Origin: Maribacter sp. MMG018
GTDB taxonomy: Bacteria > Bacteroidota > Bacteroidia > Flavobacteriales > Flavobacteriaceae
Direction of reading: 5' to 3'
DNA: 50,723 bases
NCBI RefSeq assembly: GCF_018100785.1
Contig: NZ_JAGJEC010000007.1
Span: 1-50,723 of the forward strand
Shown: one piece after another, positions 9,592 to 17,773 of the stretch
Numbering within the stretch: the stretch's first letter is position 1
Layout of the letters: each line of letters opens with the position of its first letter
The notes under the pieces: generated by a model
The model's database searches: none
Told to the model about the DNA's origin: nothing
Seen by the model: only the letters and a program-made list of their open reading frames with translations
Made by a program: the position numbers and the translations under genes

Positions 9592-11784
9592 TTGAGTGAG
9601 ATTGATATACATGCCTCGTTAAAGAAATATTTTGGATTTTCACAATTCAAGGGGCTACAGGAGGACGTTATTAAGAATATTTTACAAGGGAATAATACTT
9701 TTGTGATCATGCCCACAGGAGGGGGTAAATCGCTTTGTTATCAGCTTCCTGCATTAATGCAGGATGGTACGGCAATCGTGGTTTCGCCTTTAATCGCCTT
9801 GATGAAGAATCAAGTAGATGCCATACGTGGGGTATCTTCCCAAAAGGGAATAGCCCATGTGTTGAATTCTTCACTTAACAAAACGGAGATAAAACAGGTA
9901 AAACAAGATATAGTAGATGGTGTTACCAAATTATTGTACGTCGCCCCCGAATCGCTTACCAAAGAAGAGAATGTAGAATTTCTGCGTTCGGTGAAAATTT
10001 CTTTTGTAGCGGTCGATGAAGCTCATTGTATTTCTGAATGGGGACATGATTTTAGGCCCGAATACAGAAACTTAAGGTCTATTGTGGCCAGATTGGGAGA
10101 AAACATTCCTATGATCGGTTTAACGGCCACGGCCACACCTAAGGTCCAAGAAGATATTATTAAGAACCTTGGTATCAACGATGCCAAACTCTTTAAAGCA
10201 TCGTTCAATAGACCAAACCTATTCTATGAGGTAAGGACAAAGACAGAAAATGTAGATGCCGATATTATCCGTTTTGTAAAGCAGAATGCCGGTAAATCGG
10301 GAATCGTATACTGCTTAAGCAGAAAGAAGGTAGAGGAACTGGCCCAGGTCTTGCAGGTAAATGGGATCAGTGCGGTACCGTACCATGCCGGTTTTGATGC
10401 TAAAACACGTTCTAAGTACCAAGATATGTTCTTGATGGAAGACGTAGATGTCGTGGTGGCTACGATCGCTTTTGGTATGGGTATAGACAAACCGGACGTT
10501 AGATATGTAATTCATCACGATATACCCAAAAGCATAGAAAGTTATTACCAAGAAACAGGACGGGCCGGAAGAGATGGGGGAGAAGGCCATTGTTTGGCAT
10601 TCTATTCATATAAAGATATAGAGAAGCTGGAAAAATTTATGTCCGGTAAGCCTGTAGCCGAACAAGAAATAGGCAATGCATTGTTACAAGAGGTGGTTGC
10701 ATATGCCGAAACCTCTATGTCGCGTAGAAAATTTATGCTACACTATTTTGGGGAAGAGTTCGATGAGGTAAACGGTGAAGGTGCCGATATGGACGATAAC
10801 ACCAGAAACCCAAAAGAAAAGGTAGAGGCTAAAGACGATGTTGTAAAACTTCTTAAAGTTGTAAAAGGAACTAGTGAGAAATTCAAATCCAAAGAAATTG
10901 TAAATGCCTTAAGGGGCAAGAACAATGCGATAATCACTTCCCATAAAACAAACGAAAAAGACTTTTTTGGTATTGGTTCCGATAAGGATAAAGGTCACTG
11001 GATGGCGTTGATCAGGCAAACCCTTGTGGCCGGTCTGTTAAAAAAGGAAATAGAACAATATGGGGTGTTGCGCCTTACCGATAAAGGACAGGAGTTTTTA
11101 GAAAATCCAGTGTCTTTTATGATGACCAAAGACCATGTGTACAATGCAGAAAATGATAATGCCATTGTAGGAGCTTCAAAATCTGGTGGTGTGGCCGATG
11201 AAAAATTGTTGAAGCAATTAAAAGATTTAAGAAAAGCGCAGGCCAATAAGCTTAGCGTGCCTCCTTTTGTGGTATTTCAGGATCCATCGTTGGAAGATAT
11301 GGCGCTTAAATACCCAGTATCTTTAGAAGAGCTTCTTAATGTTCACGGTGTTGGAGAGGGCAAGGCCAAAAAATACGGCACCCCTTTTGTAAATTTTATA
11401 AGTACATATGTAGAGGAAAATGAGATTATAAGACCCGATGACCTTGTGGTTAAAAGCACGGGAGCTAATTCAGCCTTAAAATTGTACATTATTCAAAATG
11501 TGGATAGAAAACTACCTTTAGATGATATTGCTTCGGCCAAAGGATTGGAAATTCCCGAGCTTATCAAAGAAATGGAGCAAATCGTATTTAGCGGAACTAA
11601 GCTGAACCTCGACTATTGGATAGATGAGGTTTTGGACGAGGATCAACAAGAAGAGATACATGATTATTTTCTGGAAGCCGAAACCGACAATTTGGAAGAG
11701 GCCATGAAAGAATTCGATGGTGATTATGAAGATGAGGAGCTAAGGTTGTACCGTCTTAAATTTATAAGTGAAGTGGCAAACTAA
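9592..11784 (+). CDS. recQ: ATP-dependent DNA helicase RecQ (zinc-site-less)
   Basis: A 3'-5' DNA helicase for recombination and fork repair. From the chosen start, Walker A (MPTGGGKS) is at residues 40-47 and the DEAH box is at 142-145. The helicase C domain includes GIDKPDVRYVIHHDIPKS and QETGRAGRDG. A RecQ-C/winged-helix region follows, then an HRDC-like domain (about 545-620) and an acidic tail. The canonical CRR...CxxCDxC zinc motif is absent: position 377 is Ser in SRRKFMLHYFGEEF, and the following loop (NGEGADMDDN) has no Cys. The start at TTG 9592 (SEIDIH, the form I associate with flavobacterial RecQ) is preferred over TTG 9574; there is no ATG. A strong bidirectional terminator follows. 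Confidence 0.93.
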   Translation: MSEIDIHASLKKYFGFSQFKGLQEDVIKNILQGNNTFVIMPTGGGKSLCYQLPALMQDGTAIVVSPLIALMKNQVDAIRGVSSQKGIAHVLNSSLNKTEIKQVKQDIVDGVTKLLYVAPESLTKEENVEFLRSVKISFVAVDEAHCISEWGHDFRPEYRNLRSIVARLGENIPMIGLTATATPKVQEDIIKNLGINDAKLFKASFNRPNLFYEVRTKTENVDADIIRFVKQNAGKSGIVYCLSRKKVEELAQVLQVNGISAVPYHAGFDAKTRSKYQDMFLMEDVDVVVATIAFGMGIDKPDVRYVIHHDIPKSIESYYQETGRAGRDGGEGHCLAFYSYKDIEKLEKFMSGKPVAEQEIGNALLQEVVAYAETSMSRRKFMLHYFGEEFDEVNGEGADMDDNTRNPKEKVEAKDDVVKLLKVVKGTSEKFKSKEIVNALRGKNNAIITSHKTNEKDFFGIGSDKDKGHWMALIRQTLVAGLLKKEIEQYGVLRLTDKGQEFLENPVSFMMTKDHVYNAENDNAIVGASKSGGVADEKLLKQLKDLRKAQANKLSVPPFVVFQDPSLEDMALKYPVSLEELLNVHGVGEGKAKKYGTPFVNFISTYVEENEIIRPDDLVVKSTGANSALKLYIIQNVDRKLPLDDIASAKGLEIPELIKEMEQIVFSGTKLNLDYWIDEVLDEDQQEEIHDYFLEAETDNLEEAMKEFDGDYEDEELRLYRLKFISEVAN

Positions 11785-11833
11785 GGGCTTTTGTAGGCTT
11801 TGTTTTTTGTTGAACTTTTTATGATATAAAAAC

Positions 11834-11866
11834 AAAAATCCCATTTCTATATGAAATGGGATTTTT
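11834..11866. terminator. bidirectional intrinsic terminator between recQ and the convergent gene
   Basis: A perfect 14-bp stem (11834-11847 with 11853-11866), loop TATAT, with an A-run on the left and a T-run on the right, so it can end transcripts in both directions. Confidence 0.9.
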
Positions 11867-11884
11867 AATTATGTGTAATTTGTT

Positions 11885-13204
11885 TTATCTGGCAGCGGTA
11901 CCGTTGCCAATACCTTTTATTTTTCCTCTTTTGAGCTGTCGTTGAATTTTTTTAATAGCGGATTCTATCGATTTTTCGGGCTCAATAATATTGTATTCTC
12001 CCCAAAAATCAGGATCGGCAAAACCAATGGCCTCATCACTTAGAATAATGTTGGATTTTACACGGTCTTTGTATTTAGGAATGGTATTGTCGGTGTTTCT
12101 CTCCCAATCGGTAATGGCCATTTCGCAGCTCATACTATATACAGAATTAAAGAGTCTTTTGTCCCAATCTACCTTAAACTCTAAGAGAACATTACTGTAT
12201 CCGTAATACCACTTTCCGTCTTTTTCTCTGTAATCTACCCTGTAGGCTACTTCGGTAGGCCAAACTTCCGCGTTTTTCGGTTTTTTTCTGACGAACATTT
12301 TAGAAGCTAAGTCCTTGTTGGTGATGTTAAGTGAGTAAATGGCACTGGTCAGAATTTTATTTTCAGCATCTATATATAGTTTGCCAGTGTATAACGGGTC
12401 TATGATTTCGGGTTTTTGTTCAAATTTTATAACATAAATAAGTTTATCGCCTACCCGTGTAGAGTTGACAAAGGAGAAATTATAGTGTTCAAAATAGTTG
12501 TCGGAAAAAATGTAGTTGGGGTATTTTACCATATCGACAAATAGGGCATTAAAAGGCCCCCCTTGTAATTTTAGGGCTACGGTATCCAGTTTGCTATAAT
12601 CGGTGCTTTTTCTTGCCTTGAACAATTTTAGGGCATCGGTCCGGTCATTGGAATAAGGGGCTTTGTAAATATTTACAACAGCTTCAGACAAGCTTACATT
12701 TTTCCTCCTTTTTTTTATGGTTTCCCTGTAAAAAGCGGTCATTACCGTTGGGTGGTCTATATAATTCTCACCTCTCTTTTTAAGCGTTTCCCTTACTAGT
12801 CTGGCAGCATCCCTTGGTACAATTAGGCTTACTTCTGGAAGCTCTGTAATAAGTTCTTTCATACCTATCTTGTTTTTGTCTTCGGAAAAGTTGGACAGTG
12901 GGAGGGATAAGGTCTGATAGCCTAAAAATGAGATGATAACGTTGTTGCTAGCGTTTTCTTCGGGTACTTTTAATAAAAAGGCGCCCTCTGTGTTGGTAAT
13001 GGTGCTAATGTTTGTGCCTTCTAAGGTGAGTGTAGCGAACACCAAAGGTTTTTTGGTCTCTTGGTCAAATACTTCCCCTAAATATTCTTTGTATTTATCT
13101 TCTTGGGCATAGAGTGTAATATTGTTGATGACAATGGCCAAAATCGATAAAAGAAGAATGCGAAACAGGGAATTATTGTCTAGTGTAAGTGCTTTCTGTT
13201 TCAT
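11885..13204 (-). CDS. exported carboxypeptidase-regulatory-like domain protein
   Basis: Exported protein with a signal peptide (hydrophobic LFRILLLSILAIVINN, cleavage after LYAQ). A CarboxypepD-reg-like beta-sandwich follows, starting at YLGEVFDQETKKPLVFATL with the usual NTEGAFLL and ISFLGYQTL strands. The rest, about 300 residues, is the uncharacterised region seen in many Bacteroidota outer-membrane-associated proteins (VMTAFYRETIKKRRKNVSLSEA and later beta-rich segments). The start is placed at ATG 13204 (MKQKALTLD), because the ATG 30 bases upstream would put ten extra residues before the signal peptide. It ends towards recQ across a shared terminator. Function is unknown; an envelope role is inferred. 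Confidence 0.75.
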   Translation of the reverse strand: MKQKALTLDNNSLFRILLLSILAIVINNITLYAQEDKYKEYLGEVFDQETKKPLVFATLTLEGTNISTITNTEGAFLLKVPEENASNNVIISFLGYQTLSLPLSNFSEDKNKIGMKELITELPEVSLIVPRDAARLVRETLKKRGENYIDHPTVMTAFYRETIKKRRKNVSLSEAVVNIYKAPYSNDRTDALKLFKARKSTDYSKLDTVALKLQGGPFNALFVDMVKYPNYIFSDNYFEHYNFSFVNSTRVGDKLIYVIKFEQKPEIIDPLYTGKLYIDAENKILTSAIYSLNITNKDLASKMFVRKKPKNAEVWPTEVAYRVDYREKDGKWYYGYSNVLLEFKVDWDKRLFNSVYSMSCEMAITDWERNTDNTIPKYKDRVKSNIILSDEAIGFADPDFWGEYNIIEPEKSIESAIKKIQRQLKRGKIKGIGNGTAAR

Positions 13205-13312
13205 ATCTGCGATTTTTGTTGATTCAATAATCATTTTATTTCTAAGTTAGTGATTTTTAGGTTGATAAACTGTTAATTTTATTGGGTTTATATATATGTT
13301 TCTCGGTATTCT

Positions 13313-14419
13313 TTAGGACGCTTTTGATATTTTCAGATATTCGGATGGGTTATAGTTCGTGAATTTTTTAAATGCCCTATAGAAAGAGGCCCTACTGTTA
13401 AACCCTACCTCAAATGCCAATTGTGACATGGTCAATTGTTTGTTCTCATAATCTATAAGCATGTTTTTGGCTTCCATAATCCTGTATCTGTTCACAAAGT
13501 CAAAAAAAGATAGGTTAAAATGTTCGTTGATTATCTGTGAGGTTTGGTTTCTAGAAAGGTTTAAGAGCAGGCTAAGGTCATCTAAGCGTAACTCGTTATC
13601 CAGATATGGCTTTTGGTTCTGCATTATTTCTACCAGCTTTTCTTTCATTTCTAAGGATAGGGCCGGTGAAATACCGCTTTTTCTATATTTTACGAAAGGG
13701 AGTACCTCTCTAAGGTTTTTACCTTCAAAAACGTCGGGCTGTACAAAACCGAAAAAGGCCAGTAGACCTATAAAGCCTACGATGACTATATCTACAAAGT
13801 AATCATATTTTGGATCCATTATATTAAACCGGACCAGAAATATGTATAGCGAGAACATGAATACAAATCCGGAATAGGAGCCAACGAACCATTTAAGCCA
13901 AACGTTTTCGCGATACCCAAGCTTTCTGTTTTTTCTGAAACTTTGAAATGAAAATAGGGCGTAGAAAGACATTAGAAGTATTACCAGCCAAATTCCGTAC
14001 GAAGGCCAGGGAACATGTTGGAATACCGTACCTGCTTCTACAAGCTGTAGTTTTTCATCCGTAGGTAAAAAATAAAAAGGTGAAAGCGCTCCAAATATTA
14101 GAAGAAAGGGGATAAGAAAAACTAAATCAGTAATCTTAAAGGTGACTTTTTTGGTAACACGTCTTATATACATGTATACCAAAGGACCATAAATGGCCCA
14201 AACGGGAAAGTGTACTAAATTAAAATGAACGAAAGGTTCGGTTTCCAATACACCTGACCATCTTAAGACATTGTTCAGTAATTCAAAAGAAAACAAAAAT
14301 GTATATGCTGCTAAAAACCTGTTTGCGACTACATCCCCTTTCTTTTTTATGATAAACATTATAGAAAGTGCAATCCCAATTAGAATAAAAACCGTAAAAA
14401 GACCTATTATGAACCTCAT
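13313..14419 (-). CDS. membrane-bound AraC-family transcriptional regulator
   Basis: The N-terminal 235 residues hold about seven hydrophobic spans. The C-terminal 100 residues are an AraC-type double helix-turn-helix, with LRLDDLSLLLNLSRNQTSQIINEHF as the first HTH and the signature FEVGFNSRASFYRAFKKFTNYNPSEY. This 7TM-AraC architecture is common in Flavobacteriia and is presumed to sense an envelope or nutrient signal directly. The gene stands alone, 78 bases upstream of the carboxypeptidase-like gene on the same strand, which could be its target. The ligand is unknown. Confidence 0.85.
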   Translation of the reverse strand: MRFIIGLFTVFILIGIALSIMFIIKKKGDVVANRFLAAYTFLFSFELLNNVLRWSGVLETEPFVHFNLVHFPVWAIYGPLVYMYIRRVTKKVTFKITDLVFLIPFLLIFGALSPFYFLPTDEKLQLVEAGTVFQHVPWPSYGIWLVILLMSFYALFSFQSFRKNRKLGYRENVWLKWFVGSYSGFVFMFSLYIFLVRFNIMDPKYDYFVDIVIVGFIGLLAFFGFVQPDVFEGKNLREVLPFVKYRKSGISPALSLEMKEKLVEIMQNQKPYLDNELRLDDLSLLLNLSRNQTSQIINEHFNLSFFDFVNRYRIMEAKNMLIDYENKQLTMSQLAFEVGFNSRASFYRAFKKFTNYNPSEYLKISKAS

Positions 14420-14545
14420 GTTAAATATTCTTTATTACTAATTTAACAATAGGGGGGTAAAAAAGTGTCTCTTATTGTAGGGTTTCTGGTAATTTTCGAT
14501 AAATAGGCGGATGCGGCAGTACTTGTTTTTTAGATGTAATTTTGT

Positions 14546-15280
14546 TTAACTGTCCGTTTTTGTCGAATTGCTCACCAATCTATTTATTTCTTTCAGTTCT
14601 TGAGGGGTAAGGTCTCTCCATTTTCCTACGGGTATGTCTAGATGTACGTTCATGATCCGGATCCTTTTTAATTTTTTTACCCTATAATCCAAATATTCGC
14701 ACATTCTTCTTATTTGCCTGTTAAGGCCTTGTGTCAAAATAATCCTAAATTGATATTTGCTTACTTGTACCACTTCACATTTACGTGTAACCGTATCCAG
14801 AATAGGAACACCTGCTCTCATTTTTTTTAAGAAAGTAGGGGTTATAGGTTTGTCTACGGTTACCAAGTATTCTTTTTCATGATTGTTTCGTGCCCGTAAT
14901 ATTTTGTTGACGATATCGCCGTCGTTGGTCAAAAAGATAAGGCCTTCGCTGGGCTTGTCCAATCTACCTATCGGAAATATTCTCTTCGGGTAATTGATGA
15001 AGTCTATTATGTTGTCTTTTTCTACACCTGTATCTGTAGTACAGACAATGCCCACAGGTTTGTTAAAGGCAATATAAACCGGTTTTTCTTTAGGTTCCGA
15101 AATAGTCTCGCCGTCCACTTGCACCAAATCGCCCTCAACGATCTTGGTACCCATCTCCGGTACTTTTCCGTTAATGGTGACCCTGCCTTGTTCTATAAGT
15201 TTGTCGGCAGCTCTTCTAGAGCAGTAACCTGCTTCGCTTAAGTATTTATTTATTCTGGTTTCCTTCATTTGCTTCGGCAT
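14546..15280 (-). CDS. rluF: 23S rRNA pseudouridine(2604) synthase RluF
   Basis: Isomerises uridine 2604 of 23S rRNA. An N-terminal S4 domain ([30 protein letters not shown]) precedes the RsuA-type catalytic domain with [14 protein letters not shown], in which the Asp is the catalytic residue. The segments [29 protein letters not shown] and [16 protein letters not shown] closely follow the RluF pattern rather than RluB/RluE or RsuA. It lies 17 bases after the serine hydrolase gene and is probably cotranscribed with it. Confidence 0.9.
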   Translation of the reverse strand: MPKQMKETRINKYLSEAGYCSRRAADKLIEQGRVTINGKVPEMGTKIVEGDLVQVDGETISEPKEKPVYIAFNKPVGIVCTTDTGVEKDNIIDFINYPKRIFPIGRLDKPSEGLIFLTNDGDIVNKILRARNNHEKEYLVTVDKPITPTFLKKMRAGVPILDTVTRKCEVVQVSKYQFRIILTQGLNRQIRRMCEYLDYRVKKLKRIRIMNVHLDIPVGKWRDLTPQELKEINRLVSNSTKTDS

Positions 15281-15297
15281 AGATTATAATGCTATAT

Positions 15298-16458
15298 CTA
15301 GTCGTTTTTTCTTTCCAATTCAAGTCTGTAGATCTCTCTGCCCAACTCTGCTAAAAATGGCAGCCCTATTTCTTCGTATTCATAAACATCATCGTTAAAG
15401 ATACCATTCTTGTTTACTAGAATTGTGGCGGTCAGTAAAAAATCTACATTGTTTTTGGTGTCCCTTATATATGCGCAGTCGGTTAGCGTGCCATAGGCAA
15501 AACCTACCTTGTTGTATATCTCAAGATGGTCGGGTATGGTGTTCTTATTATCGCCGAACATAAAAAACTTACAGTAACCGTCATAGTAATCTTCAGGGTC
15601 GTAACCCGCATTTCGGGGAAGGGTTTGCATGGCGTCCAATAAAAAAGAGGCTTGTTCCTTAGAAATGTCGAACCTCTCTTCTTTGGTGAACAGTTCAGGA
15701 AAAATTACCCGTTTAAGTACCTCGTGTTGTGAGGTTATGGGGTAATAGTTTTTTAATGAAAAATTGAAAGGGGCCTCTATAAGCTCATCGTCTTCATAAT
15801 ACGCTTTTCCTTTTTCTATTTTGTTTAGCTCTAGAGGTTTTGGAGCAGTGTTTATACTGGGCTCGGTCATACCAATAGTGCTATCGTTGAGGTATATAAT
15901 TAGGGGCTTTGTTCTTAAATCTTCGCTATGGTGACCAAGTCTGTGAGATATGCGAACAGGGCCGATCCCTTTGTGCTCTAACGATCGGTTAATGGCATCT
16001 TGACCCAACAATTCGAATAAACGGTTGTTCGCAAGGTTGTCGCTTACTGCAAAAATTTGGGATATATCTTTGGTGAACGTAGATTCTATGGTGTCTCCTT
16101 CTACGAAATACTTTACTTTCCTGTTTAAGGTGTCGGTTTGGTTGAGTCTTTCCAATGCCAAAACCGCAATGGGGAACTTTACGGTACTTGCAGGGTAAAA
16201 ATAATTTTTGTCGTTTACCTGAAAATCATAATCGGTGAGAAGTAAACTATCGTTTATTCTATCAATTTTGGTGTATCTTATCTGAACTTCATAGGTGTCC
16301 AAGCTATCCATTACCCTGGCTATTTTTTCATTCGGGGAAGACAAAGCCTCTTGCAGTAAGTTTGGGTTTTTCTGTTTTCCCTTGCAAGAAAGAATAAGTC
16401 CCAGTGCCATGGGTAACAGAAGAATATGTTTAAAACCTGGGTTTCTAGTTTTCTTCAT
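15298..16458 (-). CDS. serine hydrolase lipoprotein, class A beta-lactamase fold
   Basis: A lipoprotein signal (HILLLPMALGLILSC, lipid Cys25) is followed by a penicillin-binding/class A beta-lactamase-like domain. The active-site S-x-x-K is STVK at 91-94, the SDN motif is at 139-141, and a KVGFAYGT strand near residue 316 stands where KTG would be. The lack of KTG proper and the larger size (386 aa against about 290) argue against a classical beta-lactamase. A cell-wall or ester-hydrolysing role in the periplasm is more likely, but this is inference. Its start overlaps the preceding 80-residue gene by 14 bases. Confidence 0.82.
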   Translation of the reverse strand: MKKTRNPGFKHILLLPMALGLILSCKGKQKNPNLLQEALSSPNEKIARVMDSLDTYEVQIRYTKIDRINDSLLLTDYDFQVNDKNYFYPASTVKFPIAVLALERLNQTDTLNRKVKYFVEGDTIESTFTKDISQIFAVSDNLANNRLFELLGQDAINRSLEHKGIGPVRISHRLGHHSEDLRTKPLIIYLNDSTIGMTEPSINTAPKPLELNKIEKGKAYYEDDELIEAPFNFSLKNYYPITSQHEVLKRVIFPELFTKEERFDISKEQASFLLDAMQTLPRNAGYDPEDYYDGYCKFFMFGDNKNTIPDHLEIYNKVGFAYGTLTDCAYIRDTKNNVDFLLTATILVNKNGIFNDDVYEYEEIGLPFLAELGREIYRLELERKND

Positions 16459-16687
16459 AAATTTCTCCTCTATGAGGTTTTAAGGCATCTCTCACCGCAA
16501 TCATATTGCTCTCTTCTACAACCATATAGGCAATACTGTGCAGTTCGTTTATCTTGGAGAACCCGGTGATGTCCAGGTTCAATTTTTCGATGGCGATAAA
16601 TTCCTTTAAATGTATTTCGTGGTGCTCTGCTGTTTTTAAGGATTCTGGACCTCTAAAATCCCAAATAAGTTTTATTTTTCTATTCAA
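16445..16687 (-). CDS. conserved small protein of unknown function
   Basis: An 80-residue soluble protein with alternating strands and helices (KIKLIWDFRGPES at the start, LDITGFSKINELHSIAYMVVE in the middle), which could be a small ferredoxin-like fold. I do not recognise a named family. The 14-base overlap with the start of the serine hydrolase gene supports it as a real, cotranscribed gene. A TAATTTTG box on the minus strand at 16707-16714 sits about 20 bases upstream of its ATG. Confidence 0.6.
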   Translation of the reverse strand: MNRKIKLIWDFRGPESLKTAEHHEIHLKEFIAIEKLNLDITGFSKINELHSIAYMVVEESNMIAVRDALKPHRGEIYEEN

Positions 16688-16844
16688 AATGAAAGCTTTT
16701 ATGTGCCAAAATTAATCTTTGATATTAAGAGAACCATACATATTACCTGAGATTTATCAAATAGATATACATGTTTAGGGCTCTTCCCAGAAAGATAATT
16801 TAAAATTTGGACCCCTAAAATTGTGTTAACTAAAACCAACACCG

Positions 16845-16875
16845 TTTGTACAGGATGATGTAATTGCTATTTTTG
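16845..16875 (+). promoter_or_regulatory. Bacteroidota-type promoter TTTG-N19-TATTTTTG
   Basis: TTTG at 16845-16848 and TATTTTTG at 16868-16875 are separated by 19 bases, matching the -33/-7 consensus TTTG...TAnnTTTG. The first ATG of the downstream gene lies only 5 bases after the -7 box, so the mRNA would have almost no leader. Confidence 0.7.
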
Positions 16876-16879
16876 CACG

Positions 16880-17773
16880 ATGTTTATGTCTCAAATAATA
16901 AAATATAGGTCGGTTCTTTTCTTGGGAACTATCTTCTTGTGCTCTATATTTTTATCTTGTAGCTCGTATTTTAAAAAGAAAGAAGAGAAAGAGCCTTTGG
17001 CACGGGTCGGGGAGACTTATCTTTATAAAGAAGATGTTGCCCCGTTGATTACAGAGGGTATGTCTAAAGGGGACAGTGCCTCTTTTGTTGCCAATTACAT
17101 AAACAATTGGGCGTCAAAGCAATTATTGTTGTCCAAATCAAAAATTAATCTACCCGAAGAAAAACTTCGAGAGTTTGATGCCCTTGTAGATGCGTACCGT
17201 ACAGATCTGTATACAAGGGCCTATAAAGAGGCATTGGTCTCACAAGGTGCGGATTCTGTGGTGACGGAGAGTCAGTTGCAAAAATTCTATGAAGAGCAGA
17301 AAGAGAATTTTAAGCTAAAGGAACGTATTGTAAGGATTCGTTTTATAGAGTTGCCTACAAACTTTTTAAACAGGGAAGAGGTTACAAAAAGACTTAAAAG
17401 CTTTGAAAATGAAGATTTGGTTTATCTAGACTCTATTGGAGTACAATTCAAAAAGCTAAATTTCAACGATTCTATATGGGTGAGCAGCTCTAGAATTTTT
17501 GAAGAAATCCCTCCCATAACCTTTGATAATCAGGATAGATACTTAAAAAAATCACAATTTTTTGAATTAGAGGATTCAATCGGGGTATATTTGGGAAAAA
17601 TAGAGGAAGTAAAGGAGGTGAACGATATTGCCCCTCTTTCTTATATCGCGCCTACCATAAAACAAGTTTTATTAAGTCGCAGAAAAATGGACTACCTGCG
17701 CAAATTAGAAACTGAAATCATAGATGAAGCAATTAAAAAGAAAGAATTTGAAGTTTTTGCAAACGATAAATAG
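16880..17773 (+). CDS. periplasmic lipoprotein of the SurA/PPIase gene cluster
   Basis: A lipoprotein signal (SVLFLGTIFLCSIFLSC, Cys27) precedes a SurA-N-like helical chaperone region. LARVGETYLYKEDVAPLI resembles the conserved V-x-x-x-x-I opening of parvulin-type foldases, and YINNWASKQLLLSKS matches the pattern of their N-terminal helices. No obvious parvulin catalytic domain with its H...GGDLG motifs is visible, so it may act as a chaperone only. Related genes are often annotated peptidyl-prolyl isomerase. Basic residues after the lipid Cys (SSYFKKK) suggest periplasmic rather than surface location. Given the promoter spacing, translation may start at ATG 16886. It overlaps the next gene by up to 50 bases. 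Confidence 0.75.
   Translation: MFMSQIIKYRSVLFLGTIFLCSIFLSCSSYFKKKEEKEPLARVGETYLYKEDVAPLITEGMSKGDSASFVANYINNWASKQLLLSKSKINLPEEKLREFDALVDAYRTDLYTRAYKEALVSQGADSVVTESQLQKFYEEQKENFKLKERIVRIRFIELPTNFLNREEVTKRLKSFENEDLVYLDSIGVQFKKLNFNDSIWVSSSRIFEEIPPITFDNQDRYLKKSQFFELEDSIGVYLGKIEEVKEVNDIAPLSYIAPTIKQVLLSRRKMDYLRKLETEIIDEAIKKKEFEVFANDK

Noticed and set aside
14420..14545. Gap between the AraC-type regulator and rluF, checked for a small RNA or terminator
   Set aside because: No stable hairpin with a T-run or promoter pair was seen.
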